Assembly: GCA_963742205.1 (NCBI GenBank)
Contig: CAVUKZ010000006.1
Span: forward strand, 372,001 to 436,000
Direction: 5' to 3'
Source of the DNA: WHSW01 sp963742205
GTDB lineage: Bacteria > Actinomycetota > Thermoleophilia > Solirubrobacterales > 70-9
DNA length: 64,000 nucleotides
This document shows positions 46,689 through 54,870 of the stretch, piece after piece. How positions within the stretch are numbered: position 1 is the first letter of the stretch; each line of letters starts with the position of its first letter. A program made the position numbers and the translations under genes. The notes beneath the pieces are model-generated. The model ran no database searches and was not told the DNA's origin. It was given only the letters and a program-made list of their open reading frames with translations.

Positions 46689-47077
46689 TGGAGTACGTGG
46701 GCGCCGCGCTGCTCGGGTTCGCCGGCGGGACGGTCGGCGGGCTGCTCGGGGTCGGGGGCGGGATCCTGTTCGTGCCGGCGCTCGTGATCTTCCTCGACGA
46801 GCCCCAGATCCGTGCCGAGGCGACGTCGCTGCTGGCGATCATCCCCGTCGCGATGGTCGGCGCCTGGCGCCAGAACGGCTACGGCAACGTTCGCGTTCGC
46901 GACGGGCTCGTCCTCGCGGCCCTCTCGCCACTCGGGGTGCTGCTCGGCGTCCAGCTCTCCAACGCGATCTCCGAGCGGGCGCTGGAGCTCGGGTTCGCGG
47001 CCTTGCTCGTGTTCGTCGCCGTGCAGTTCCTGCGCCGGGCGTTCAGGGCCGAAGCCCGCGCTCGAGCGCGCCCTTGA
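46688..47077 (+). CDS. TauE/SafE half-transporter, second half
   Basis: Membrane protein of 129 aa with its own GLLGVGGGILFVPALV motif, about four helices and a basic tail. Together with the preceding protein it would complete an eight-helix TauE/SafE exporter. The last 35 bases overlap the convergent YhaM-like gene. No frameshift restores a single long frame, because both halves have their own complete start and glycine motif. Confidence 0.78.
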   Translation: MEYVGAALLGFAGGTVGGLLGVGGGILFVPALVIFLDEPQIRAEATSLLAIIPVAMVGAWRQNGYGNVRVRDGLVLAALSPLGVLLGVQLSNAISERALELGFAALLVFVAVQFLRRAFRAEARARARP

Positions 47078-47945
47078 CCGAAGCGTCGAGCGCGTTCAGC
47101 CGGTAGAGCGCCAGGGCCTCGGCCGAGGGAAAGCCGGCGCCGCCGCGACCGCGAGCGGGCCCGGCGTCGGGCCCGTGGTGGGAGAGCACGCACGCCAACA
47201 GCGCGAGCCGGCGCTGCTCCGGAAGCGACGCGGCGGCCGCGCCGACGAGCTGGGCACCGATCGCCAGGTGCCCGAGCAGCCGACCCTCCTCGCTGAGCCC
47301 GAACTCGGCGCCGTAGGTGAACTCCCGGGCGCGGCCGCAATCGTGGACGATCGCCGCCGCCATCAGCATGTCCGAGTCGAGGCGGGGATGCAGGATGCAG
47401 GTCTCGCCCACGAGGGTCGCGACCGCGACCGTGTGCTCCAGCAGGCCGCCCAGGTAGGCGTGGTGCGACGCGCGGGTGCAGGGCGCGCGTCGGAAGTCGT
47501 CGGCCAGCGCACCCGTGAAAACGAGCGACTCGACCACGTCCCGCAGCGCGGGGTCCGCGATCTCGCGCGTCAGGTGCTCGAGGAAGCCCTCGAGCTCATC
47601 GACGGAACGGTAGGCGGCCGGGAGGAAGTCGCCCGGGTCGAAGCTGCCGGGCTCGAGGCGCCGGGCGTCGTCGACCTCGACCACCAGCTCGCCGCGGTAG
47701 CGCTCGACCTTGCCGCGGACCGCGATCGCGTCGCCGGCCTCGAAGCGCAGGCCGAGGCGGTCGGCGTCGCGGAACGCGCGCGCCGCGATCTCGCCGCTGC
47801 GATCGCGCAGGCGAAGCGAGAGGTAGGCCGACCCGGAGCGCGACACCAACCGGTCCTTGGACAGGCACGCGTAGCGACCCTCGAACCTCTGTCCAGGGCG
47901 CAATTCGGCCACCGCGGGGTGGATCTGGGCGAGCGCCGCCTCCAT
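47043..47945 (-). CDS. OB-fold/HD-domain 3'-5' exoribonuclease, YhaM-like
   Basis: Protein of 300 aa. An N-terminal OB-fold (YLSLRLRDRSGEIAARAF, GDAIAVRGKVERYRGE) is followed by an HD domain with HHAYLGGLLEHTVAVATL, AAAIVHDCGRA and SHHGP, the metal-binding His-Asp set. This is the YhaM/KREPA order, which trims RNA and single-stranded DNA. The second HD motif reads HDCGR, where YhaM usually has HDxGK. ATG 47945 is preferred, with CAAGAT 6 nt upstream. Confidence 0.78.
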   Translation of the reverse strand: MEAALAQIHPAVAELRPGQRFEGRYACLSKDRLVSRSGSAYLSLRLRDRSGEIAARAFRDADRLGLRFEAGDAIAVRGKVERYRGELVVEVDDARRLEPGSFDPGDFLPAAYRSVDELEGFLEHLTREIADPALRDVVESLVFTGALADDFRRAPCTRASHHAYLGGLLEHTVAVATLVGETCILHPRLDSDMLMAAAIVHDCGRAREFTYGAEFGLSEEGRLLGHLAIGAQLVGAAAASLPEQRRLALLACVLSHHGPDAGPARGRGGAGFPSAEALALYRLNALDASVKGALERGLRP

Positions 47946-48015
47946 GCGCCGATCTTGAACCGCGACGCGGACGCAACCGGCGTCCAGGGACCGGCAGCGC
48001 GCTACGCTCGGAGCC

Positions 48016-48888
48016 GTGCAGACACTGAACTGGGTTGCGGACCCGCCGGAGCTGCGTTCACCCGTTCTCGTCGCCGCGTTCGCGGGCTGGAACGATGCCG
48101 CCAGCGCCGCCACGACGGCGCTCGAGACCGTCTCCGGCTCGCTCTCGGCCGAGCCCGTCGCCGAGATCGATCCCGAGGAGTTCTACGACTTTCAGGTCAC
48201 GCGCCCGACGATCCGGATGGCCGAGGGACAGACCCGTCAGGTCGATTGGCCGGAGAACACGATCATGGCCGCGACCGCTGCGACGGCCGAGCGCGACCTG
48301 GTGCTGGTCTCCGGGATCGAGCCCAACCTGCGCTGGCGGACCTTCGCCGAGGCCGTCCTCGAGGCGGCCGTGCGGCTGAACGTGGAGATGGTGGTCACGC
48401 TCGGCGCGCTGCTCGCCGACGTCCCCCACACTCGGCCGGTGCCGATCACCGGGCTCGCCTCGGACCCCGAGCTGGTCGAGCGCCTCGCGCTCAGCCGGTC
48501 GAGCTATGAGGGCCCGACAGGAATCGTCGGCATCGTCCACGACGCCTGTCGCCGCAGCGGGCTGACGTCGGCAAGCCTCTGGGCGGCCGTGCCCCACTAC
48601 GTGGCAGCGGTCCCGAATCCCAAGGCCGCGCTGGCACTCCTGCGGCGGCTGGAGGGCTTCACGGGCGTCGCGATCGAGGCCTCCGAGCTCGAGGACGAGA
48701 TGGAGCGCTTCGAGACCCAGGTCGACCGCGCGGTCGCCTCCAACCCCGAGATCGAGGAGCTCGTCCGCCGGCTCGAGCTCGAACAGGACGAGGAGCCCGA
48801 GTTCAGCGAGGGCGACGTCCCCTCGGGCGACACGATCGCGCGCGACTTCCAGCGCTTCCTACGCCAGCGCGGCGAGCCCGAGAGCTGA
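48016..48888 (+). CDS. PAC2 family protein (proteasome-assembly-chaperone-like)
   Basis: Protein of 290 aa with the PAC2 fold: VLVAAFAGWNDAASAATTAL at the start, VLVSGIEPNLRWRTFAEAVL and a GALLADVPHTRPVPITG segment. The acidic C-terminus (EQDEEPEFSEGD) is typical of the actinobacterial members. They are thought to help proteasome assembly or act as ATP-grasp partners, but the biochemical role in bacteria is unsettled. GTG 48016 has TACGCT 7 nt upstream. Confidence 0.88.
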   Translation: MQTLNWVADPPELRSPVLVAAFAGWNDAASAATTALETVSGSLSAEPVAEIDPEEFYDFQVTRPTIRMAEGQTRQVDWPENTIMAATAATAERDLVLVSGIEPNLRWRTFAEAVLEAAVRLNVEMVVTLGALLADVPHTRPVPITGLASDPELVERLALSRSSYEGPTGIVGIVHDACRRSGLTSASLWAAVPHYVAAVPNPKAALALLRRLEGFTGVAIEASELEDEMERFETQVDRAVASNPEIEELVRRLELEQDEEPEFSEGDVPSGDTIARDFQRFLRQRGEPES

Positions 48889-48909
48889 GCGCCTTCCCGC
48901 GCCGAGTGC

Positions 48910-51900
48910 TTACGCCTCGGAGGCCGGGCAGATGAGCCGGTAGTCGCACCAGGAACAGATCTCGTGCGACGGCCGGGGCTCGAAGTCCTGCTCCTCGATC
49001 CCGCCCGCGACCTCGAGCACCGTGCGCTCGACCCGTTCGGCGTCGTCGGGCTCGGCCTCGAGCCGCACGCGCTCGTCGGCGAGCACGTACCAGTAGCTGC
49101 CGACCCCCGCGTCGATCTGCCACGCCTCGCGGGCGCCGAGGCGGTAGAGCGCCAGCTGCACGTCGCCGCTCAATCGCGGCCCCGAGCCGGGGTCGCCGGT
49201 CTTGTAGTCGATCAGCTCGTACCCACCGTCGGCGCGGCGGTCGATGCGGTCGACGCGACCCCGGAGCTGGTGCGGGCCGATCGCAAAGGAGAAGTTCCGC
49301 TCCAGCCACACGGGCTGTGAGTCCGAGCGCTTGTTGCGCTCGACGTAACGGGTGAGCGCCGCCACCGCGCGGTCGCGGTACTGCAGCTCGTCGTCGGTGG
49401 CGCCGAACCCCTGTCGGCGCCACCCCGCCTCGAACAGGTTGAGCAGCCGGTCGAGTCCGCCGGCCTCCCCGACCAGGGGCTGGTCGCCACCCGATGCGGC
49501 GCGGAGCTCCTCGGCGTGAAAGCGCTCCAGCACCTGGTGCATGAGGATCCCGAACCGCTGGTTGATCGTCGGCTCCTGCGGGATCGCGAACACCCGGGCG
49601 AACTTGTACTTCAGGGGACAGGTCCGGTAGAGGTCGATGTCCGACGCCGACAGGCCGAGGCCGCCCTTGCGCCGGGGCAGGAACTGCTCCAGCGACGGCT
49701 CGCGCCGCGCGGCGACCTGCTCGCGGCGGGTGTCGCGCTCGCGCTCGGAGCCGATCACGTGCCGATCGAGCGCCGAGGCCTCGATCGCGATCCGCTGTTC
49801 CGGCGTGGCGACGCGACCGAGCAGCTCGTTGATCGCGGCGAGCGCCTCCGGCGCGGACTCCGCCCCCGGGCTCTGGATCAGGGCGGCGAGCTTGACCAGC
49901 TCGAGGTATCGGGCGACCGCCGTGTTGACGTCGTCGATCGTGTCGAGGCGCATCTCGGAGATCGCCGAGCCTGCCTTCCACGACGACTCGAGCACCTCGT
50001 CGCGGAGCATCCGGTAGGTCGAGTGCAGCCCTTCGGCCGGCCCGAAGAGCTCCTCCTCGTGCACCTCCTCCTCGCCTCCGTGGGCCTCCAGAGCCGCGCG
50101 GTAGATCCGCGACGGCGCCTGCTCACCCTCCTCCGGGCGCTCAGGCCAGGAGAGCACGAGAACCTCGCGGGCGCGCGTCATCGCCACGTGGGCGAGCATC
50201 AGGCGGCGCTGGGTGCTGAGCTCTTCGCCCGGCTGCGGCAGCTCCTCGTCGACGAGCTCGTCGGCGATCCAGGTGTCCTCCCACGAGCGCGCCGAGATCG
50301 CGCCGCGGCGCAGGCCAAGCAGGTAGACGTGATCGAACTCGAGTCCCTTGACCTGCTCCGGCTCGGCGACCATCACGGCCCCGGCCTGCGGCCGCTCGGA
50401 ATCATCGCCCGCGATCTCACCCGCGTCGGCGACGGCGGTCAGATGGCGGATGAAGTCGCGCACCGAGCCGCGCGGCTCACGCCGCGACCAGTCGGCCGCC
50501 AGCTCGGCCAGGCGCGACAGGTTCACGAGGCGCTCGGCGGTCTCCGGGCTGGCCGCGAACAGCCGGTGGCGCCGCAGACCGACGCGTTCGATCAGCCGAC
50601 GGACGAAGACGTCGGCGCGCAGCCGCTCGAGCGCCCGCGCCGCCGCCCCGTGGAGGCGGAGGAAGGATTGAATGCGGTCACGAGCCTCGGGCGGGAGCTG
50701 CGGGCTCTCGAGCGCGGCCTCGAGCGCGGAGACCATGTCGAGCTTGCGCCGCCGGGCGATCGTGGTGACCTTGGCCAGGTCGACCGAGCGCAGCTCCACG
50801 GGCGGCCTCGTGAGGGCGCGCACGACGGCCGCGGCGTCGGAGGGCTCGGCGAGCATCCGCAGCCAGGCGAGCACGTCGCGGACCTCCGGACGGCCGAAGA
50901 AGGCCGCGTCGCCCGCGTAGCGAAACGGGACGCTGCGCTCCTCGAGCGCCGCCGCCACCAGCCGGCTCTCGCGCCACCCAGAGCCGGCGATCACGCAGAT
51001 GCGCTCCGCCCGAACCTCCCCCGCGGCCAGGAGGTGTTCGACCTCGCGCGCCACCGCCTGGACCTGGGCGCGGTCGTTCTCGCAGCGCCAGAAGCGGGTG
51101 GCGCCAGGGCTGCGGCGCGACTCGCCGAGGTCCACCTCGGCCGCCTCCGGGTGCGCGGCGCGGAACGCCGCCAGGGCAGCGGCGCCTGCGCCTCGCCAGC
51201 GGCGCGTCGCCTGCGCGGGATCGCAGGTACAGACGAGGTTGCCGTGGGGAGCCAGGGCGTCGAGCAGCCGCCGATGCGCGATGCCGGTGTCCTCGAGCTC
51301 GTCGGCGAGGGCCTCGCCGAACCGCTCGGTCACCGCCTCGGCGACGTCCGGGCGCCTGTGCAGGAGGGAGGTGAGCTCGGCGATCAGGTCGCCGCCATCG
51401 AGGCTCCCGGCCTCGTGAAGGATCCGATCGTGGCGGGCGTAGAGCTCGGCGAACTCGGCCTCGCGCTCGGCCCGCTCGCGCTCGGCCGCGGTCGACGCGG
51501 CGCGGACGCGACCGAGCGCCCACTCGCGCAGCTCGGGCGCGCCGACCGCCTCGGCCTTGAGCAGGTCGATGCGCCGCAGCAGGCGCGCCAGCAGACCCGC
51601 TGGGTTGCCGCGGATCTCGTGGCGGCGAAGCGGCAGGTCGTCGATGCGGTCGAGGAGGATGGCCAGTCGGTCCGCAAGCCCGACGGTGGTGAAGAACGGG
51701 TCGAGTCCGGCCTCGGTGGAGTACTCGCGCAGCAGGGCCTCGGCCAGCTCCTCGTACGTGTGGACCCAGAGCTCCTCGTGGGGACGGTCGAGCGCGACCT
51801 CGGCGCTCTCGCGCAGCTGCGAGCGCGCCGCCCGGGACCGGGCGAGCACCAGGACGCGCTCCGGGCGGGTGCCGCGAGCGGCGAGCGCCTCGAGGCGCAT

Positions 51901-52014
51901 GACGAGGGCCTCGGTGCGCCCGGAACCGGCCGCGCCGAGCACCAGGAGCGGGCCGTCGCCGTGATCGACGACGCGCCGTTGCGCCGCTGTCGCCGTGTGG
52001 CCGTCGGAGGGCAC
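48910..52014 (-). CDS. UvrD-like helicase with PD-(D/E)XK nuclease and Fe-S-type Cys cluster
   Basis: Superfamily 1A helicase-nuclease of 1034 aa, similar to AdnA/AddB-type end-processing enzymes. The motor contains Walker A GAAGSGRTEAL, in which the catalytic Lys is replaced by Arg, and a Walker B-like LADELEDTG, where UvrD normally has DExQDT. Motif VI reads HVAMTRAREVLVL. The C-terminal nuclease shows LRGRVDRID and ELIDYKTG, with Cys residues in YRTCPLKYKF and HEICSWCDYRLICP that would hold a 4Fe-4S cluster. GTG 52014 is chosen from TAGAAG 8 nt upstream; ATG 52032 is possible. Confidence 0.85.
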   Translation of the reverse strand: MPSDGHTATAAQRRVVDHGDGPLLVLGAAGSGRTEALVMRLEALAARGTRPERVLVLARSRAARSQLRESAEVALDRPHEELWVHTYEELAEALLREYSTEAGLDPFFTTVGLADRLAILLDRIDDLPLRRHEIRGNPAGLLARLLRRIDLLKAEAVGAPELREWALGRVRAASTAAERERAEREAEFAELYARHDRILHEAGSLDGGDLIAELTSLLHRRPDVAEAVTERFGEALADELEDTGIAHRRLLDALAPHGNLVCTCDPAQATRRWRGAGAAALAAFRAAHPEAAEVDLGESRRSPGATRFWRCENDRAQVQAVAREVEHLLAAGEVRAERICVIAGSGWRESRLVAAALEERSVPFRYAGDAAFFGRPEVRDVLAWLRMLAEPSDAAAVVRALTRPPVELRSVDLAKVTTIARRRKLDMVSALEAALESPQLPPEARDRIQSFLRLHGAAARALERLRADVFVRRLIERVGLRRHRLFAASPETAERLVNLSRLAELAADWSRREPRGSVRDFIRHLTAVADAGEIAGDDSERPQAGAVMVAEPEQVKGLEFDHVYLLGLRRGAISARSWEDTWIADELVDEELPQPGEELSTQRRLMLAHVAMTRAREVLVLSWPERPEEGEQAPSRIYRAALEAHGGEEEVHEEELFGPAEGLHSTYRMLRDEVLESSWKAGSAISEMRLDTIDDVNTAVARYLELVKLAALIQSPGAESAPEALAAINELLGRVATPEQRIAIEASALDRHVIGSERERDTRREQVAARREPSLEQFLPRRKGGLGLSASDIDLYRTCPLKYKFARVFAIPQEPTINQRFGILMHQVLERFHAEELRAASGGDQPLVGEAGGLDRLLNLFEAGWRRQGFGATDDELQYRDRAVAALTRYVERNKRSDSQPVWLERNFSFAIGPHQLRGRVDRIDRRADGGYELIDYKTGDPGSGPRLSGDVQLALYRLGAREAWQIDAGVGSYWYVLADERVRLEAEPDDAERVERTVLEVAGGIEEQDFEPRPSHEICSWCDYRLICPASEA

Positions 52015-52022
52015 TCGCACAC

Positions 52023-52032
52023 CTTCTAGCAT
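52023..52032. promoter_or_regulatory. overlapping divergent -10 elements sharing one TA
   Basis: CTTCTAGCAT gives TAGAAG on the minus strand (8 nt before GTG 52014) and TAGCAT on the plus strand (7 nt before ATG 52040). Confidence 0.5.
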
Positions 52033-52039
52033 GCCCCCG

Positions 52040-52885
52040 ATGGCCCCATCCCAAGTCGCGGGCGTGCCCATCGACGAGTGGCTCGAAGCCTGCCGGCGGA
52101 TGGTCGCGGCCCAGCGGGATCTCTACGAGCGCACCAGCGGGATCGCCGCCAGGACGCAGTACGCCGGGATCGGCGAGGGCGGCGACCGCAGCCTGGTGAT
52201 CGACCGCGAGGCGGAGGACATCGTGTTCGGCGAGCTCGAGCGGCTGCACGACGCCGGCGGCAACTTCACCGCCGTCTCGGAGGAGCGCGGCGAGGTCGCC
52301 TTCGGAGGCGGTGACGGCCTCGTGGTGATCGATCCGATCGACGGCTCGCTCAACGCTCGGCGCACCCTGCCCTCGTTCGCGCTCAGCGTCGCCGTCGCGA
52401 CCGGGCCCTCGATGGCCGACGTCGAGCTCGCGTACGTCTGGGACTTCGGCGCCGACGAGGAGTTCGTCGCCCTGCACGGCGGCGGGGCGCGACTCGACGG
52501 CGAGGAGCTCCTCGCGCGCGGACCGGGTTACGGGCTCGAGGTCGTCGGGCTCGAGGCGACCAAGCCGGAGCTGATCGCCCCGATCGTCGCCGGCCTCGAG
52601 GGCAAGGCTTACCGCCTGCGCGGGATCGGATCGCTCGCCCTGAGCGTCTGTTACGTCGCCGCGGGGCGATTCGATGGAATGCTCAGCGGGCGCCCCAGCC
52701 GCTCCGTCGACGTCGCCGCTGCGCAGCTGATCGCGCGCGAGGCCGGCGCGAGCGTTGAGTTCGTCGACGTCGGGCTCGCCGGCGCGCACCTCAACCTCGC
52801 GGCCAGGTTTGAGATCGCCGCCGCCCTCGACGAGGAGATGCTCGGCACGCTGCTCGAGATCCAGCGCGAGGCCGCGGCGGCTTGA
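52040..52885 (+). CDS. inositol monophosphatase family protein
   Basis: Magnesium-dependent phosphatase of 281 aa. The metal motif is VVIDPIDGSLNARR, the acidic Glu motif lies earlier in VSEERGE, and the C-terminal GRPSRSVDVAAAQLIAREAG contains the second metal Asp. The canonical WDxAAG is changed to SVDVAAAQ, so the substrate may differ from inositol phosphate. The stop overlaps the next start by 4 nt (TTGA). Confidence 0.83.
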   Translation: MAPSQVAGVPIDEWLEACRRMVAAQRDLYERTSGIAARTQYAGIGEGGDRSLVIDREAEDIVFGELERLHDAGGNFTAVSEERGEVAFGGGDGLVVIDPIDGSLNARRTLPSFALSVAVATGPSMADVELAYVWDFGADEEFVALHGGGARLDGEELLARGPGYGLEVVGLEATKPELIAPIVAGLEGKAYRLRGIGSLALSVCYVAAGRFDGMLSGRPSRSVDVAAAQLIAREAGASVEFVDVGLAGAHLNLAARFEIAAALDEEMLGTLLEIQREAAAA

Positions 52886-53980
52886 CGGCGCCCGAGTCGC
52901 TGGTCGACTGGGGCCTCGCCGAGCGCGCCGCCTCCACGATGATCGCGGGACTCCCGCGGATGCCCGGCGACGACCCGCCGCCGTCGCAGCCGTACGAGCC
53001 GAGCGAGGTCGACGCGGTGTGCGCGCGGGCGCTCGCGGCAGCCGCCGACTACGCGGGCCTGGGCGAGGTTGAGTCTCCCCCGCGCCCGGAGCTGATCGGG
53101 CGGCGCGAGTGGGCGCGGACGGCCCTCGCCAGCCTCAGCGAGGCGGCGCGACCCATCGAGGCACGCGTCGCCGCCGAGCTCGACCTGCCCGGCCCACTCG
53201 GAGGTCTCGCCCGCCGCGCCGCCGGGGCGGGCATCGGCCTGGAGGCGGGGCTCGCCGCCGGCTACGCCGCCAAGCGGGTGCTCGGCCAGTACGACGTAGC
53301 CCTGTTCGGGCCCGAGCGGCCCGCGCGCCTGCTCCTCGTGGGCGAGAACCTCGAGACGGCGCGGCGAACGCTGGAGGCCGACCGGGAGCTCTTCCTGCTC
53401 TGGGTCGCCCTGCACGAGTCCACGCACGTGATCCAGTTCGAGCGCGTCGACTGGCTCGTCCCACATCTGCGCGCGCTCGCCTCGCGGCTGATCGAGGGCG
53501 CGGCGGAGGGGTTCGACGCGGCGGCGGTCGGTCGCCTCGGCCGCCGGCTCCTGCGCGAACCGCGCGCGGTGGCTCGCGCGGCCCTGCGCGGCGAGCTCGC
53601 CCGGATGCTCTCCGACCCCGGCCACAGCGAAACGCTCGACCGGCTACAGGCGACGATGTCGGTGATCGAGGGGCATGCCGAGCACGTCATGGACGCCGCC
53701 GCGGCCGAGCTCGGAGCGGACCTCGGCGAGCTTCGCCGGCGCCTCGAGACGCGCCGCGAACGCCGCGGCGGGCTCTCGGACCTGCTCGCACGGCTGCTCG
53801 GGCCTGGACCTGAAGCTGCGCCAGTACCGGCTCGGCAAGGCATTCTGCGACCGGGTCGTGACCGAGGCCGGGCCCGAGGCCCTGCGGCTCGTCTGGCGCT
53901 CCCCCGAGGACCTACCCGACCTCGGTGAGGTCGAGGCCCCGGAGCGCTGGCTCGACCGGGTCGCCGTCCACGCTCGGTAG
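52882..53980 (+). CDS. zinc-dependent metallopeptidase, F420-biosynthesis-associated type (frameshifted)
   Basis: Zincin-like protein of the DUF2342/coenzyme F420 biosynthesis-associated family, about 365 aa when repaired. HESTHVIQFE supplies HExxH and VIEGHAEHVMD supplies the third Glu ligand. The C-terminus LDLKLRQYRLGKAFCDRV is in the next frame; one inserted C at 53803-53804 explains it. TTG 52882 overlaps the IMPase stop. Its physiological substrate is unknown, and the link to F420 comes from family naming only. Confidence 0.8.
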
Positions 53981-54009
53981 CTGTAACCGGCTCCCTCGAC
54001 CCGGGTACA

Positions 54010-54095
54010 AACACCTGTTCGCTTTGATAGAGTGAACCTCCTTAGAAGTAATGAAGTTAGAAACGACTGAACCCAAAGGGGTTGAGGTAAACCGA
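54010..54095 (+). promoter_or_regulatory. AT-rich leader of the basic protein gene
   Basis: This stretch is far less GC-rich than the rest of the window. It contains TAGAGT as a possible -10, CCTCCTT (54035-54041, like the 16S anti-Shine-Dalgarno core), the hairpin AACCC-AAAG-GGGTT, and GAGGT as the likely ribosome-binding site. ACCTC and GAGGT could pair and mask the start. Confidence 0.35.
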
Positions 54096-54587
54096 ATGGC
54101 AACCACCGCCAAGAGCACCAGCACCAACAGCACCAGAACGTCGAAGCCGAAGCAGGCCACGAGCGCTCCCCGGAGCGACACGTCGCAGGTCCGCGAAGGC
54201 GTCACCAAGGCCCGTCACGGCGCCGTCTCGATCGTCCGCCAGGGCGCGGAGCGCGTCGTCGACCTGCCCGTCGGCGCCGCCCTCACGCTGCGCGACCGGG
54301 TCGAGGATGTCCTCGAGCCCTGGACCGCCGAGTCCACGCGCGAGCGCGAGCTGAAGAGCCTGCGCACCCAGGTCACCCGCGAGCTGAACAGGTTCGAGCG
54401 CCGCGGTGGCCAGGCCCGCCGTAAGGCGACCCAGCGCGCCCGTTCGACGCGCAATCGCGTTGAGCGCGAGGTCAAGTCCCGGCGCCGCAACGTCGAGAAG
54501 ACCGTGCGTCAGAACCGCAGCAAGGCCGAGACGCAGATCAAGAAGGCGCGGACCGTCGTGCAGGAGCGCGTTCCGGTCCTTCCGTAG
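54096..54587 (+). CDS. highly basic, histone H1-like/HbhA-like protein, function unknown
   Basis: Protein of 163 aa with an N-terminal Ser/Thr/Lys-rich tail (TTAKSTSTNSTRTSKPKQAT), a central hydrophobic helix (VVDLPVGAALTLRDRVEDVL) and a long Arg/Lys-rich helical C-terminus. This suggests nucleic-acid or glycan binding, in the style of nucleoid-associated or heparin-binding-type actinobacterial proteins. ATG 54096 has GAGGT 8 nt upstream; ATG 54051 in frame is an alternative start. Two intrinsic terminators follow. Confidence 0.6.
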   Translation: MATTAKSTSTNSTRTSKPKQATSAPRSDTSQVREGVTKARHGAVSIVRQGAERVVDLPVGAALTLRDRVEDVLEPWTAESTRERELKSLRTQVTRELNRFERRGGQARRKATQRARSTRNRVEREVKSRRRNVEKTVRQNRSKAETQIKKARTVVQERVPVLP

Positions 54588-54612
54588 CACCGCTTAGCCC
54601 GGGCCGACCGCG

Positions 54613-54672
54613 GAGGTTGGCGGCGCGCCCGGTGAGACTGTCCGTCCTGACGGCGGGCAGAACAGCAACCTC
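54613..54672 (+). ncRNA. candidate structured RNA, element 1
   Basis: Nested pairing: P1 GAGGTTG (54613-54619) with CAACCTC (54666-54672); P2 GCCCG (54627-54631) with CGGGC (54654-54658); P3 CCGT (54642-54645) with ACGG (54650-54653). An intrinsic terminator begins 9 nt later. No open reading frame with a start signal is seen here. It could be an attached 3' element of the basic-protein mRNA or an independent small RNA. No Rfam family is recognised by eye. Confidence 0.4.
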
Positions 54673-54680
54673 TCCTCCCC

Positions 54681-54712
54681 GATCGACCGGCCTGGTGCCG
54701 GTCGATCTTTTT
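54681..54712 (+). terminator. intrinsic terminator 1
   Basis: GATCGACCGGC-CTGGT-GCCGGTCGATC is a perfect 11-bp stem with a 5-nt loop, followed by TTTTT. Confidence 0.9.
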
Positions 54713-54714
54713 GG

Positions 54715-54768
54715 GAGCGGGTTGGCGAGGGACGGGAATAACTCGCGCCACGTCCTCCGCTCTCGCTC
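54715..54768 (+). ncRNA. candidate structured RNA, element 2
   Basis: GAGCG (54715-54719) pairs with CGCTC (54764-54768) and GGACG (54730-54734) with CGTCC (54751-54755), nested. The segment lies between two intrinsic terminators, so if transcribed it has its own start or arises from read-through. Confidence 0.3.
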
Positions 54769-54777
54769 GAATCTATG

Positions 54778-54805
54778 GCCCGCGGCTACGCCGCGGGCTT
54801 TTTTT
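54778..54805 (+). terminator. intrinsic terminator 2
   Basis: GCCCGCGGC-TAC-GCCGCGGGC is a perfect 9-bp stem with a 3-nt loop, followed by seven T. Confidence 0.92.
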
Positions 54806-54870
54806 CTGCTTCCGCGTCCGGGCGTGCGCGGTGATCCTTGGAGCGGGGCTGCTTCAATGGAGGCGTGACT

